Origin: Clostridiales bacterium
GTDB taxonomy: Bacteria > Bacillota > Clostridia > Christensenellales > CAG-314
NCBI GenBank assembly: GCA_004558105.1
Contig: SFEB01000006.1
Span: 1 to 36,769 of the forward strand
Direction of reading: 5' to 3'
DNA: 36,769 bases
Positions 1 through 6,851 of the stretch are shown here, piece by piece; position 1 is the stretch's first letter; the number at the start of each line of letters is the position of its first letter. Below the pieces are notes generated by a model. The model saw nothing but the letters and a program-made list of their open reading frames with translations. It was not told where the DNA came from and did not search any database. A program made the translations under genes and the position numbers.

Positions 1-42
1 AACGCATTTAATGCGTTGCCAGTAATGTTTAGGGCTTTGCCC
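1..42. repeat. Intergenic short-hairpin repeat fragment
   Basis: Two perfect stem-loops with three-base loops lie close together. One has a 7-bp stem (AACGCAT/ATGCGTT, loop TTA) at 1-17, and one a 4-bp stem (GGGC/GCCC, loop TTT) at 32-42. The stem plus 3-nt loop design recurs in the intergenic tracts near 21817-21951 and 23795-24020. The element runs off the left edge of the window. No coding potential is visible. Confidence 0.45.
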
Positions 43-49
43 GAAACTG

Positions 50-79
50 AAATACCCCCCGTTTCACGGGGGGATATTT
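50..79 (-). terminator. Hairpin after the QueT-type gene
   Basis: Six C residues pair with six G residues across a 7-base loop, and flanking A/T bases extend the stem with one bulge. It lies about 30 bases past the minus-strand stop codon. The trailing T tract is poor, so it is a probable rather than certain intrinsic terminator. Confidence 0.5.
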
Positions 80-107
80 ATTGTTGACTTTTTTATATAT
101 ATGAGAT

Positions 108-620
108 TTAGTTTACGTTGTTGTAAACGATAGGTACGAGATGCTTTTTTGCAAAGTAGTACAGTGGGATACCGAGCGCGTAAAGAACTACCGCCTGACC
201 TATAAACACCCAGAGAACGTTTATCCAATACGCCGTTTCTCCCGCGAACAAAAACCAGACGAGCGGCAGAACAAAACTGTTGATTAACACGGGTGGCAAA
301 GCCGCCAAAAACGGTTTTTTTATCACGGACGTCAACAGAGCGGCAATGAGCGTACAAATCGTTCCCGATACGGCGTCTATCCAGCCCCAGACAGACATAG
401 TGTTGCTTAAAAAGCAGCCGACGGTAAGTCCGAGGGTGCTGAAAGGAAAGAGTGCCGGCAGTATGGTCATACATTCGGCAATTCTGAATTGTACGGCGTT
501 AAAACTCATAAATTGAAATACGTAGACCAAAGTAAGGTACACAGCCGCAATGATGCCGTTGTAGCACAAAAACCGCGTTACCGACAACTTTGGTTTCTTT
601 TGTTTTTCTAAAGTATCCAT
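108..620 (-). CDS. queT: QueT family ECF transporter S component
   Basis: The 170-residue hydrophobic protein fits the QueT transporter family: a short basic N-terminus, then about five membrane spans. The motif FRIAECMTILPALFP near residues 45-60, and the later GCFLSN and SGTICTLIAA segments, are typical of it. The family is predicted to be the substrate-binding S component of an energy-coupling-factor transporter for queuosine precursors. No ECF ATPase or T component lies nearby, so it would share a module encoded elsewhere. No SD precedes the ATG at 620; a -10-like element lies only 9 bases upstream. No preQ1 riboswitch was recognised. The family call is firm, the substrate inferred. Confidence 0.8.
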   Translation of the reverse strand: MDTLEKQKKPKLSVTRFLCYNGIIAAVYLTLVYVFQFMSFNAVQFRIAECMTILPALFPFSTLGLTVGCFLSNTMSVWGWIDAVSGTICTLIAALLTSVIKKPFLAALPPVLINSFVLPLVWFLFAGETAYWINVLWVFIGQAVVLYALGIPLYYFAKKHLVPIVYNNVN

Positions 621-628
621 AAGGGTAT

Positions 629-659
629 ATTATCATTTTTCTTTAAAAAAAACAAGCAA
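629..659 (-). promoter_or_regulatory. Putative promoter of the QueT-type gene, near-leaderless
   Basis: On the minus strand GATAAT occupies 634-629. The -35 match is ambiguous: TTGCTT at 659-654 (19-bp spacer) or TTGTTT at 655-650 (15-bp spacer). Start would fall around 622, within a few bases of the ATG at 620. There is no SD in the interval. Confidence 0.4.
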
Positions 660-742
660 AAAACCTGCTAAATTTACAAAAGAATAAAAACCGTAAATAT
701 TTTTTAAAAAACGGCGCACAATAACTTTAAACGGAGGTAGTC

Positions 743-970
743 ATGAGAAATTTCTGGTCCATTCTTGCGTTGATATTGACTATCATCGGCGGCATCAATT
801 GGTTGATAGTAGGAATTTTCCGCTTTAACGTCGTCGATTGGGCATTCGCTTTTGCGCCGTGGATTGCAAGCATTATCTATATATTGGTAGGTTTAGCCGC
901 AATTTATCTGATTTGCTGGTTGGCGGTAGGAAGCGAAAACAGACGCAAAAACAACCGACAAATGGCTTAA
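743..970 (+). CDS. DUF378 small membrane protein
   Basis: This 75-residue protein begins MRNFWSILALILTIIGGINW, then has a second hydrophobic span (residues ~35-64) and a short basic tail. The GGINWLIVGIF segment and two-span layout match the DUF378 family of bacterial membrane proteins, whose function is unknown. A strong SD (GGAGG at 733-737) sets the start. It is monocistronic: divergent from the QueT-type gene and closed by an intrinsic terminator. Confidence 0.85.
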   Translation: MRNFWSILALILTIIGGINWLIVGIFRFNVVDWAFAFAPWIASIIYILVGLAAIYLICWLAVGSENRRKNNRQMA

Positions 971-980
971 AAAAGCCGAC

Positions 981-1023
981 AAAAAGACAGTTAAAGTAGT
1001 TTTACTCTCAACTGTCTTTTTTA
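981..1023 (+). terminator. Intrinsic terminator after DUF378 gene
   Basis: A stem of AAAGACAGTT pairs with AACTGTCTTT and is followed by a T run. An inner AGTA/TACT pairing extends it. It separates the DUF378 gene from the ribU promoter. Confidence 0.85.
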
Positions 1024-1035
1024 TTGTAAAAAAAC

Positions 1036-1064
1036 TTGACAATGCTTTTTAACAGTATTATAAT
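1036..1064 (+). promoter_or_regulatory. Consensus sigma-A promoter for ribU
   Basis: TTGACA (1036-1041) and TATAAT (1059-1064) are both perfect consensus and are separated by 17 bases. Start is expected near 1071, just before the FMN riboswitch. Confidence 0.9.
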
Positions 1065-1071
1065 GAAACCG

Positions 1072-1184
1072 AACTTTGGGGCAAGGTGTGATTCCTTACC
1101 GGTGGTAAAAGCCCACTAACAGCCTTCGGGCTGCCGAGCGAGTGGAATTCTCGCGCCGACGGTATAGTCCGGATGGAAAAAGTT
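1072..1184 (+). ncRNA. FMN riboswitch (RFN element)
   Basis: The conserved RFN blocks appear in order: GGGGCAAGGTG, a TTCCTTACCGG-type segment, GGTAAAAGCCCAC, a GCGAGTGGAATTCTCGCG-like hairpin, GCCGACGGTATAGTCCGGATGG. AACTTT at the start pairs with AAAGTT at the end to close P1. The element senses flavin mononucleotide and here precedes a riboflavin transporter gene, the expected partner. Confidence 0.95.
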
Positions 1185-1251
1185 TTGGCAATATTTGGCA
1201 ATTGGCAATATATTTTAATATTGACGATATTGAAAATATTGAAAAACGTCG

Positions 1252-1275
1252 CCCCTCTATACGGAGGGTTTTTTT
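1252..1275 (+). terminator. Riboswitch terminator that also contains the SD
   Basis: CCCTC (1253-1257) pairs with GAGGG (1264-1268) across a 6-base loop, followed by seven Ts that run directly into the ATG at 1276. The right arm, GGAGGG, is also the only SD for ribU. FMN-induced folding could therefore terminate transcription and hide the ribosome-binding site. Between aptamer and hairpin lies an AT-rich stretch with repeated CAATATT/AATATTG units that could form the alternative antiterminator. Confidence 0.8.
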
Positions 1276-1956
1276 ATGTCTAAAAAAGAAAAAGCAGAAC
1301 AAAAAGAACAAACGGTTGTCGAGTCGGAACAGCAAAACGGTCAGGTTAAGTCTAAAAAACACGTTGCGGCGGTTACCATAGCAAAAACGGCAATACTTAC
1401 CGCCATTGCATGGATTTTGTACGTCGTGGTAAAATTCAATCTGCCGTTTATGTTCCCGTCCTTCCTGGAAATGCAGATTTCCGACCTGCCTGCGTTACTC
1501 GGCGGTTTTGCGATGGGACCTGTCTGGGGTTGCGTCATAGTCGTGCTCAAATGTTTGCTTAAAATGCCTATGACTACCACGGGGTGCGTCGGAGAACTTG
1601 CCGATATTTTAGTCGGCGTTGCTTTCGTTTTGCCGGCAAGTATTATTTACAAACGCTACAAAACTAAAAAATCCGCGCTTATCGGACTTTTGGTGGGTAT
1701 GGCGTGCGCCGTACTTATGGCGGTTGTCGCCAACGCATTTTTGTTGGTTCCTTTTTACGTCAACGTATTTTTCGACGGAAGTATCGAAGGATTGGTGGGT
1801 ATGGTGTCTTCGCTGTACAAAGGCGTTACTGCGGAAACGTTTTATACTTACTACATCCTTTTGGCGGTTATTCCGTTCAACTTGCTCAGGTGCATTATCA
1901 GCGGCGGTATTACGTTTATCGTTTACAAGCGTATTTCGAAAATTTTGCATCGGTAG
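1276..1956 (+). CDS. ribU: Riboflavin ECF transporter S component RibU
   Basis: The 226-residue protein has a charged Lys/Glu/Gln-rich N-terminal tail of about 28 residues, then roughly six membrane spans. The EMQISDLPALLGGFAMGPVWG stretch and the KMPMTTTGCVGELADILVG stretch are characteristic of RibU, the riboflavin-binding S component of ECF transporters. The upstream FMN riboswitch independently supports flavin uptake. The SD is inside the regulatory hairpin, seven bases before ATG. No ECF energising module is in the window, suggesting a shared (group II) system. Confidence in family and substrate is high. Confidence 0.93.
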   Translation: MSKKEKAEQKEQTVVESEQQNGQVKSKKHVAAVTIAKTAILTAIAWILYVVVKFNLPFMFPSFLEMQISDLPALLGGFAMGPVWGCVIVVLKCLLKMPMTTTGCVGELADILVGVAFVLPASIIYKRYKTKKSALIGLLVGMACAVLMAVVANAFLLVPFYVNVFFDGSIEGLVGMVSSLYKGVTAETFYTYYILLAVIPFNLLRCIISGGITFIVYKRISKILHR

Positions 1957-1959
1957 CCG

Positions 1960-1988
1960 TTGCTTTTTAGTTCGGATTGTATTAAAAT
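1960..1988 (+). promoter_or_regulatory. Promoter of the tsaE operon, apparently leaderless
   Basis: TTGCTT (1960-1965), a 17-base spacer and TAAAAT (1983-1988) form a good sigma-A promoter. Only six bases separate the -10 box from the ATG at 1995, so the expected start is the A of that ATG. No SD lies before the gene. Confidence 0.7.
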
Positions 1989-1994
1989 ATAGGT

Positions 1995-2411
1995 ATGAAG
2001 TTTATCAGTAAATCGGTGGAACAGACGATAGAAATCGGAAAAAATTTTGCCGGAACTCTTGTCGGCGGCGACGTAATCCTGGTCGACGGGGATTTGGGAG
2101 CGGGCAAAACTCACTTTGCCAAGGGCGTCGCAACGGGGTTGGGAGTAACGGACACGGTTACCAGCCCGACTTTCACTTTGCACAACGTTTATCAAGGGGA
2201 AAAACTCACGTTCAATCACTTTGATTTTTATCGCATAGCCGACGAGGACGAAGCGTATCAATTAGGTTTGTCGGAGATTTTTTACGATAAAAACGGCGTG
2301 TCTTTTGTCGAGTGGTGGCAAAACGTAGAAGGGTTGTTGCCCGATAAAACAAAAAAAGTGTCGCTGAAAGTTATCGACGACCATACTCGGGAGATAGAAA
2401 TACATGAGTAA
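1995..2411 (+). CDS. tsaE: tRNA t6A biosynthesis ATPase TsaE
   Basis: TsaE is the ATPase that acts with TsaB and TsaD to place threonylcarbamoyl on A37 of ANN-decoding tRNAs. The 138 residues match the usual family length. The Walker A motif GDLGAGKT is at residues 32-39, followed by the typical TSPTFTLHNVY and HFDFYR segments, and EWW near the expected late position. It overlaps tsaB by eight bases. It opens a six-gene operon and appears to be translated from a leaderless transcript, since no SD is present. Confidence 0.95.
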   Translation: MKFISKSVEQTIEIGKNFAGTLVGGDVILVDGDLGAGKTHFAKGVATGLGVTDTVTSPTFTLHNVYQGEKLTFNHFDFYRIADEDEAYQLGLSEIFYDKNGVSFVEWWQNVEGLLPDKTKKVSLKVIDDHTREIEIHE

Positions 2412-3000
2412 GGTACTTGTTATCGATACGTCGAGCAAGAACATGTACGTTATGGTGCTTGACGGCGAAAAAACCACAAAAAAAACGCTCGTTGACAATC
2501 AGAAACAACACAGCGTTCTCATTAACGGCGTTATCGACGAAGTTTTGCAGTCGGCAAAGGTTACTCTCAACGATATCGACGTATTTGCCGTCGGTATCGG
2601 AGTAGGCAGTTTTACGGGGATAAGAGTTGGCGTATCGGTAGCCAAAGGTTTTAATCTCGCCTGTCGAAAGAAATATATCCAAGTAAACTCTTTGCAAACT
2701 CTAGCATATACTAAAAAAGGATTAACCAATTGCATTTACGACGCAGGCAAAGGTTATTACTTTGCCGTTTACGACGGTATTAAAGAGGTCGTAGCCCCGA
2801 CGCTTATCGACGACCAAAGGGCAAAAGAATTGTCCGAGTCGGAAAACGCCGTTTGCTTTGACGCCGACGCCGACTACGGCGAAGCGATAGAAGCTCAGGT
2901 CAGGGATAAACTGGCAAATGGCGATTTTTCAGCCGATCTCGTTCCGTTGTACGTCAGACGCTGTCAGGCGGAGGAAGAACTGGACAAATGCCGCAAATAA
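2404..3000 (+). CDS. tsaB: tRNA t6A biosynthesis protein TsaB
   Basis: TsaB is the ASKHA-fold partner of TsaD in the t6A complex. The 198-residue protein starts with the family pattern VLVIDTSSKNMYV. It has the hallmark VGIGVGSFTGIRVGVSVAKGF near residues 62-83, where the GPGSFTGxR motif is seen as GVGSFTGIR. It is slightly short compared with the ~230 residues of many homologues, mainly at the C-terminus. A purine-rich GGGAG about 10 bases upstream and the overlap with tsaE suggest translational coupling. Confidence 0.94.
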   Translation: MSKVLVIDTSSKNMYVMVLDGEKTTKKTLVDNQKQHSVLINGVIDEVLQSAKVTLNDIDVFAVGIGVGSFTGIRVGVSVAKGFNLACRKKYIQVNSLQTLAYTKKGLTNCIYDAGKGYYFAVYDGIKEVVAPTLIDDQRAKELSESENAVCFDADADYGEAIEAQVRDKLANGDFSADLVPLYVRRCQAEEELDKCRK

Positions 3001-3449
3001 TAAAACTTTCTCCGGAGCATTCGTCTCGGATAGCGGAGATGGAGACAAAATGTTTTGCTCCTTTCATGCAGTGGAACGAAAAAATGATTGCCGAAAGTTT
3101 TAACGGCGGCAATACGACCTTTTTCGGTGCGCAAGAAAGCGACGGACTTGTAGGGTATATCGCCGTCAGTTATTGTTGCGGCGAAGCGGAACTGCTTAAA
3201 ATATGTGTGTTACCCGAATTCAGGCGGTATGGCAATGCCGAAAAACTTTTCAATGCGGCTTTCGACAACCTTGTTGAAATCCATGGCGAAGAATTTGAAA
3301 AAATGATTTTAGAGGTTGCCGCCGATAACTTTTCTGCAAAAAAACTTTATGAAAAATGTGGATTTCGTGAGTTGGCGACGCGAAAAGGGTACTATCGTGA
3401 CGCGAACAAGGCGATTGATGCGATTTTGATGATAAAAACTGTAAAATGA
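2988..3449 (+). CDS. rimI: GNAT acetyltransferase, RimI-like
   Basis: This 153-residue GNAT-fold protein carries the acetyl-CoA binding region around LLKICVLPEFRRYGNAEKLFNAAF (residues ~65-88) and the late NFSAKKLYEKCGFRELATRKGYY motif typical of RimI, the N-alpha-acetyltransferase of ribosomal protein S18. The pyrophosphate loop, RRYGNAEKL, departs from the usual R/Q-x-x-G-x-G/A pattern at the second glycine. Position after tsaB is the classic Firmicutes order. It overlaps tsaB by 13 bases, with GGAGG inside tsaB serving as SD. Confidence 0.85.
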   Translation: MPQIIKLSPEHSSRIAEMETKCFAPFMQWNEKMIAESFNGGNTTFFGAQESDGLVGYIAVSYCCGEAELLKICVLPEFRRYGNAEKLFNAAFDNLVEIHGEEFEKMILEVAADNFSAKKLYEKCGFRELATRKGYYRDANKAIDAILMIKTVK

Positions 3450-4183
3450 AAATTTTAATAAATCCATTTTTTACCAAAGAGGGCGACGGAAACGACGTCC
3501 TCTTTTTGCATGGCTGGGGTTGCGACGGAAGTATATTCAAGTCGTCGTGCAAATTGTTAGACGGTTTTCGCCTGACCTTCGTCGACCTTTGGGGTTTCGG
3601 CAACACGCCGATGCCCGACGAGTTTAAATCGGGGGGAATGAGCGTGGAGGACTATGCCGACGGCGTTGCGGATTTTATTTGCCGAAACGATTTTAAAAAT
3701 CTTACCGTCGTAGGACACAGTTTCGGAGGAAGAATTGCCGTTGCTCTTGCGGCAAAGTATCCGCTTTTGTTAAAAAAACTCGTGCTCGTGGACGCTGCGG
3801 GATTGAGAAAAAAAAGTTTAAAAAGATGGCTTAAAGTAAAGCGTTACAAATTTCTCAAGCGTAAAGCAAAAAGAAACGAAAAAGCGAAGGAAAAACTCGC
3901 ATTATACGGCAGCAGCGATTTTAAAACGTTAAAAGACGAATTAAAACCGACTTTTTTTAGGGCGATTAATCAGTCGTTAGACGGTTTTGCCCGTCGGATA
4001 TCCGTTCCTACGCTCCTTATTTACGGCGAAAAGGACTCGGATACGCCGCTTTGGATTGCGAAACGTTATCGTCGGTTGATAAAGGGCAGCGGTCTGGTCG
4101 TTATAGACGGTTGCGGTCACTTTTGTTTTCTGGAAAAACCGAAGTTTTTTGCGGCAGTCTTAAAAAGTTTTTTAGAAAGTTGA
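3446..4183 (+). CDS. Alpha/beta hydrolase
   Basis: A 245-residue alpha/beta hydrolase fold protein. Visible features are the oxyanion region FLHGWGCDGSIF (residues ~20-31), the nucleophile elbow GHSFGG (~91-96), a catalytic Asp in YGEKDSDTP and a catalytic His in GCGHFCFLEKP. The cap region is unusually basic, with many Lys/Arg between residues ~122 and 150. The start overlaps the rimI stop as ATGA and no separate SD is visible, so it should be translationally coupled. The substrate is unknown. Position before a MurF-like ligase and Ddl hints at a cell-wall or amide/ester role, which is inference. Confidence 0.85.
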   Translation: MKILINPFFTKEGDGNDVLFLHGWGCDGSIFKSSCKLLDGFRLTFVDLWGFGNTPMPDEFKSGGMSVEDYADGVADFICRNDFKNLTVVGHSFGGRIAVALAAKYPLLLKKLVLVDAAGLRKKSLKRWLKVKRYKFLKRKAKRNEKAKEKLALYGSSDFKTLKDELKPTFFRAINQSLDGFARRISVPTLLIYGEKDSDTPLWIAKRYRRLIKGSGLVVIDGCGHFCFLEKPKFFAAVLKSFLES

Positions 4184-4196
4184 TTGGGGAGTTGAA

Positions 4197-5696
4197 ATGG
4201 TGCTGTTAAAAATTTTTACCGCGTTACTTTTTACTTTTTCGTCGGCATATTACGTCTGGCAACTTCAGCTTAACGGTTATTTCTGGAAACGCAGTATAAA
4301 AAAACTCGTTTTTTGCCCTGCATTTTTGTTGAGCGTGATACTGAGCGCGGTACAAACGGCGGTATTGATTTTTGCACCTGATTGTGCGGTTTGGGTGGGC
4401 GTTGCTTGCTCTTTATCGCTTTCTCCGTTTGTTTTTTCCGGCAAAAAAACGCCAATTGTATTGACAAAAAGAGTAGGGCGGTGGCTCGTCGTTAACTTCG
4501 TCGTTTTTTCGGCTTTGACGTTGACGTTGGCCGAGTGCGTATTGGTTTTGGTCGTTTTGCCGGTGACTTTTGTTGCCGACATGCTGTTAAAACCGGTTAA
4601 TGCGGCGATTAACGTACGTTATCTTAAAAACGCGCGAAAAAAGTTAAAAAGTTTTAATTGTATTACGATAGTGGTAACGGGAAGTTACGGAAAAACGTCG
4701 GTCAAAAATATTTTAAATACTTTTTTGGCTACAAAGTACGACTCCGTTTGCAGTCCTTCGAGTTTTAATACGCCTTTGGGGCTTGCCAGGTTTATAAACG
4801 AAATCGAAAAACCGCCGCAGGCAGTCGTTCTTGAAGCAGGTGCGAAAAAGCGTGGAGATATAGCCGAAATCTGCCGTTGGTTTCGTCCCGATCACGCCGT
4901 TATCTGCGGCGTTGCGCCTCAGCATCTGGATACGTTCGGCAGTCTTGACAACGTAATAGCCGCCAAGGGCGAGGTTTTGGACTTTCTCACCGAAAAAAGT
5001 TTTTGCGTGATTAACGCCGACGACGTCAACAGCCGTCGGTATGCGGGTAAATTTAACAAATTGTCGGTAGGAATAAAAGGGGAGGATTTTTCAATAAAAA
5101 ATCTTTCGATTACCCCGGACGGTACGAGGTTTGTCGTTGAGGATAAGAAAGGAAAAAAATATGAGATTTTTACTCCTTTGCTGGGTAGTATAAACGCCCT
5201 TAATATATCTATGGCTTTTGCCCTTGCTGCGTCTCTTGATTGCGACCCGTGCGCACTTGTTGAGGCGGCGGGAAAGTTATCTTACGTTCCGCACAGGCTC
5301 GAACTGATAAAAAAAGACGGATGGTATATATTAGACGACGGTTACAACGCAAATTCCAAAGGCGTGGAAGGTTTTTTAGAAGTTTTATCCTGTTTCAACG
5401 GTAACAAATGCGTTGTGGCTCAAGGCATTGTGGAGATGGGAAAGGAAGGCAGACAAGTCAATTACTCGTTTGGCAAAAAACTGGCTAAAACAGCCGATTT
5501 TTGTGCGGTTTTAGGCGAAAATTCCGACGCGTTGAAGGACGGATTGTCAGACGGGGGCATGCCGTCGGATAAAATCTTTATTTGCACGAGTTTAACCGAC
5601 GCGGTAAATAAAATATCAGGGTACGTCGGGGACGGTGGCGTAATCGCCTTTCAGAACGACCTGCCCGACAATATGACGAAAAGGAGAAAAAAATGA
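4197..5696 (+). CDS. murF: Membrane-anchored MurF-like Mur ligase
   Basis: 499 residues. The Mur ligase central domain has the P-loop TGSYGKTSVKN (161-171), an EAGA segment (213-216) and HLDTFGS (243-249). The C-terminal domain has HRLE (366-369) and DDGYNAN (380-386), closest to MurF, which adds D-Ala-D-Ala to the UDP-MurNAc tripeptide. Instead of the usual soluble N-terminal substrate-binding domain, residues 1-135 are mostly hydrophobic, with about four membrane spans. It is followed directly by ddl, whose dipeptide product is the MurF substrate. GGGGAG upstream sets the start. The precise substrate is not proven; a specialised Mur-ligase homologue is the alternative. Confidence 0.82.
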   Translation: MVLLKIFTALLFTFSSAYYVWQLQLNGYFWKRSIKKLVFCPAFLLSVILSAVQTAVLIFAPDCAVWVGVACSLSLSPFVFSGKKTPIVLTKRVGRWLVVNFVVFSALTLTLAECVLVLVVLPVTFVADMLLKPVNAAINVRYLKNARKKLKSFNCITIVVTGSYGKTSVKNILNTFLATKYDSVCSPSSFNTPLGLARFINEIEKPPQAVVLEAGAKKRGDIAEICRWFRPDHAVICGVAPQHLDTFGSLDNVIAAKGEVLDFLTEKSFCVINADDVNSRRYAGKFNKLSVGIKGEDFSIKNLSITPDGTRFVVEDKKGKKYEIFTPLLGSINALNISMAFALAASLDCDPCALVEAAGKLSYVPHRLELIKKDGWYILDDGYNANSKGVEGFLEVLSCFNGNKCVVAQGIVEMGKEGRQVNYSFGKKLAKTADFCAVLGENSDALKDGLSDGGMPSDKIFICTSLTDAVNKISGYVGDGGVIAFQNDLPDNMTKRRKK

Positions 5697-6787
5697 ATAT
5701 TTTGCTTTTATTCGGCGGCAAGAGTTGCGAACATGATATCAGTATTTTAACGGCAAAAATCACCTTACCGGTGTTGAAACGAATAGGACGGGTGTATCCC
5801 GTTTACGTGGACAAATTTAACGGTTGGTGGTACGTGCAAAAAGAACTTGAACCGATAAAATACAAGACCGACTATAAAAGGGCTGGTAAAAGGGTTTGCG
5901 TGTTCAGCGGAGAAAATTCGTTAAAAGTAACCGGTGGATTGAAACGGTTTGTCAATCTTGCAAAAATCGACGTTGCGGTACCGTGTTTTCACGGTAACAA
6001 CGGAGAGGACGGAAGTGTGTCCGGATTATTGCAACTTGCCGGAATACCTTACACGTGCGGTAATCCTTTTGCTTGCGGCGCGAGTATGGACAAAAGCGCG
6101 ACGAAAACGGTATTGAGGGGGATGGGTGCCAACGTATTGAAAGGAGTTACTTTCAATTCGCCCTACGACGAAAAAGCATTCTCTTTGGTAAAAAAACTCG
6201 GTTTTCCGCTTATCGTAAAGCCCGTGTCGCTCGGTAGCAGTATAGGTATAAAGATAGCGGACAACGTTGAAGAATTGAAAAACGCCCTCGACGTTGCGTT
6301 TTGTTTTGACACGAGAGTGTTGGTAGAAAAAGCGCTTACGGATTTTTATGAAATCAACTGCGCGGCGTTCAAAGCAGACGGACGGGTGGTAACGAGCAAA
6401 ATAGAGCGTCCCGTATCGCGTGACAAAATACTTACCTTTGCCGATAAATATATTCATGGCGACAAAAACGGTTCGGACAGGGTTTTTCCGTATAGTTTTG
6501 ACGGTGAAAAAACCGTTCGCGAGACGACGGAAAAAATCTATAAAACTTTTAATTTTGACGGAGTGATCCGCGTTGACTATTTAGTGGATAACGTGACGGG
6601 AAAGATTTTCGTAAACGAAATAAACTCCATACCCGGTTCACTTGCTTACTACCTTTTTGACGAGTACGGCCACGAGGAATTTTTAACTAAACTCGTGCAG
6701 TCGGCAATCTCTGCCAAAAAACGGCGCGACAAACTGGTTTATGCCTATCACAGTAACGTCCTTAACGTAGGAAAGGTAAAAAAATAG
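5693..6787 (+). CDS. ddl: D-alanine--D-alanine ligase family protein
   Basis: This 364-residue ATP-grasp enzyme joins two D-amino acids for peptidoglycan precursors. Seen are the N-terminal GGKSCEHDIS (8-17), CFHGNNGEDGSVSGLLQLAGIPYTCG (98-123), KPVSLGSSIGI (176-186), and the metal-binding NEINSIPGSLAYYLF near the C-terminus. The lid segment GSLAYYLF differs from the classic Ddl GFTS/GMT forms, so acceptor specificity (D-Ala or another D-residue) cannot be assigned. The start overlaps the MurF-like stop by four bases and uses the AGGAG in its 3' end. It ends the operon. Confidence 0.9.
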   Translation: MNILLLFGGKSCEHDISILTAKITLPVLKRIGRVYPVYVDKFNGWWYVQKELEPIKYKTDYKRAGKRVCVFSGENSLKVTGGLKRFVNLAKIDVAVPCFHGNNGEDGSVSGLLQLAGIPYTCGNPFACGASMDKSATKTVLRGMGANVLKGVTFNSPYDEKAFSLVKKLGFPLIVKPVSLGSSIGIKIADNVEELKNALDVAFCFDTRVLVEKALTDFYEINCAAFKADGRVVTSKIERPVSRDKILTFADKYIHGDKNGSDRVFPYSFDGEKTVRETTEKIYKTFNFDGVIRVDYLVDNVTGKIFVNEINSIPGSLAYYLFDEYGHEEFLTKLVQSAISAKKRRDKLVYAYHSNVLNVGKVKK

Positions 6788-6800
6788 AATGAAAAATACA

Positions 6801-6832
6801 AAAAATCCACGGTTTGTCTGACCGTGGATTTT
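6801..6832. terminator. Bidirectional terminator between ddl and the surface protein gene
   Basis: AAAATCCACGGT pairs perfectly with ACCGTGGATTTT over a seven-base loop. A and T flanks on both sides suit convergent genes on both strands. Confidence 0.9.
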
Positions 6833-6851
6833 ACGTCTTGATTACTCAAAT

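Noticed and set aside
621..742. preQ1 riboswitch upstream of the QueT-type gene
   Set aside because: Expected for this family, but the interval lacks the preQ1-I consensus stem and A-rich tail, and the -10 box is almost at the ATG, leaving no room for a leader.
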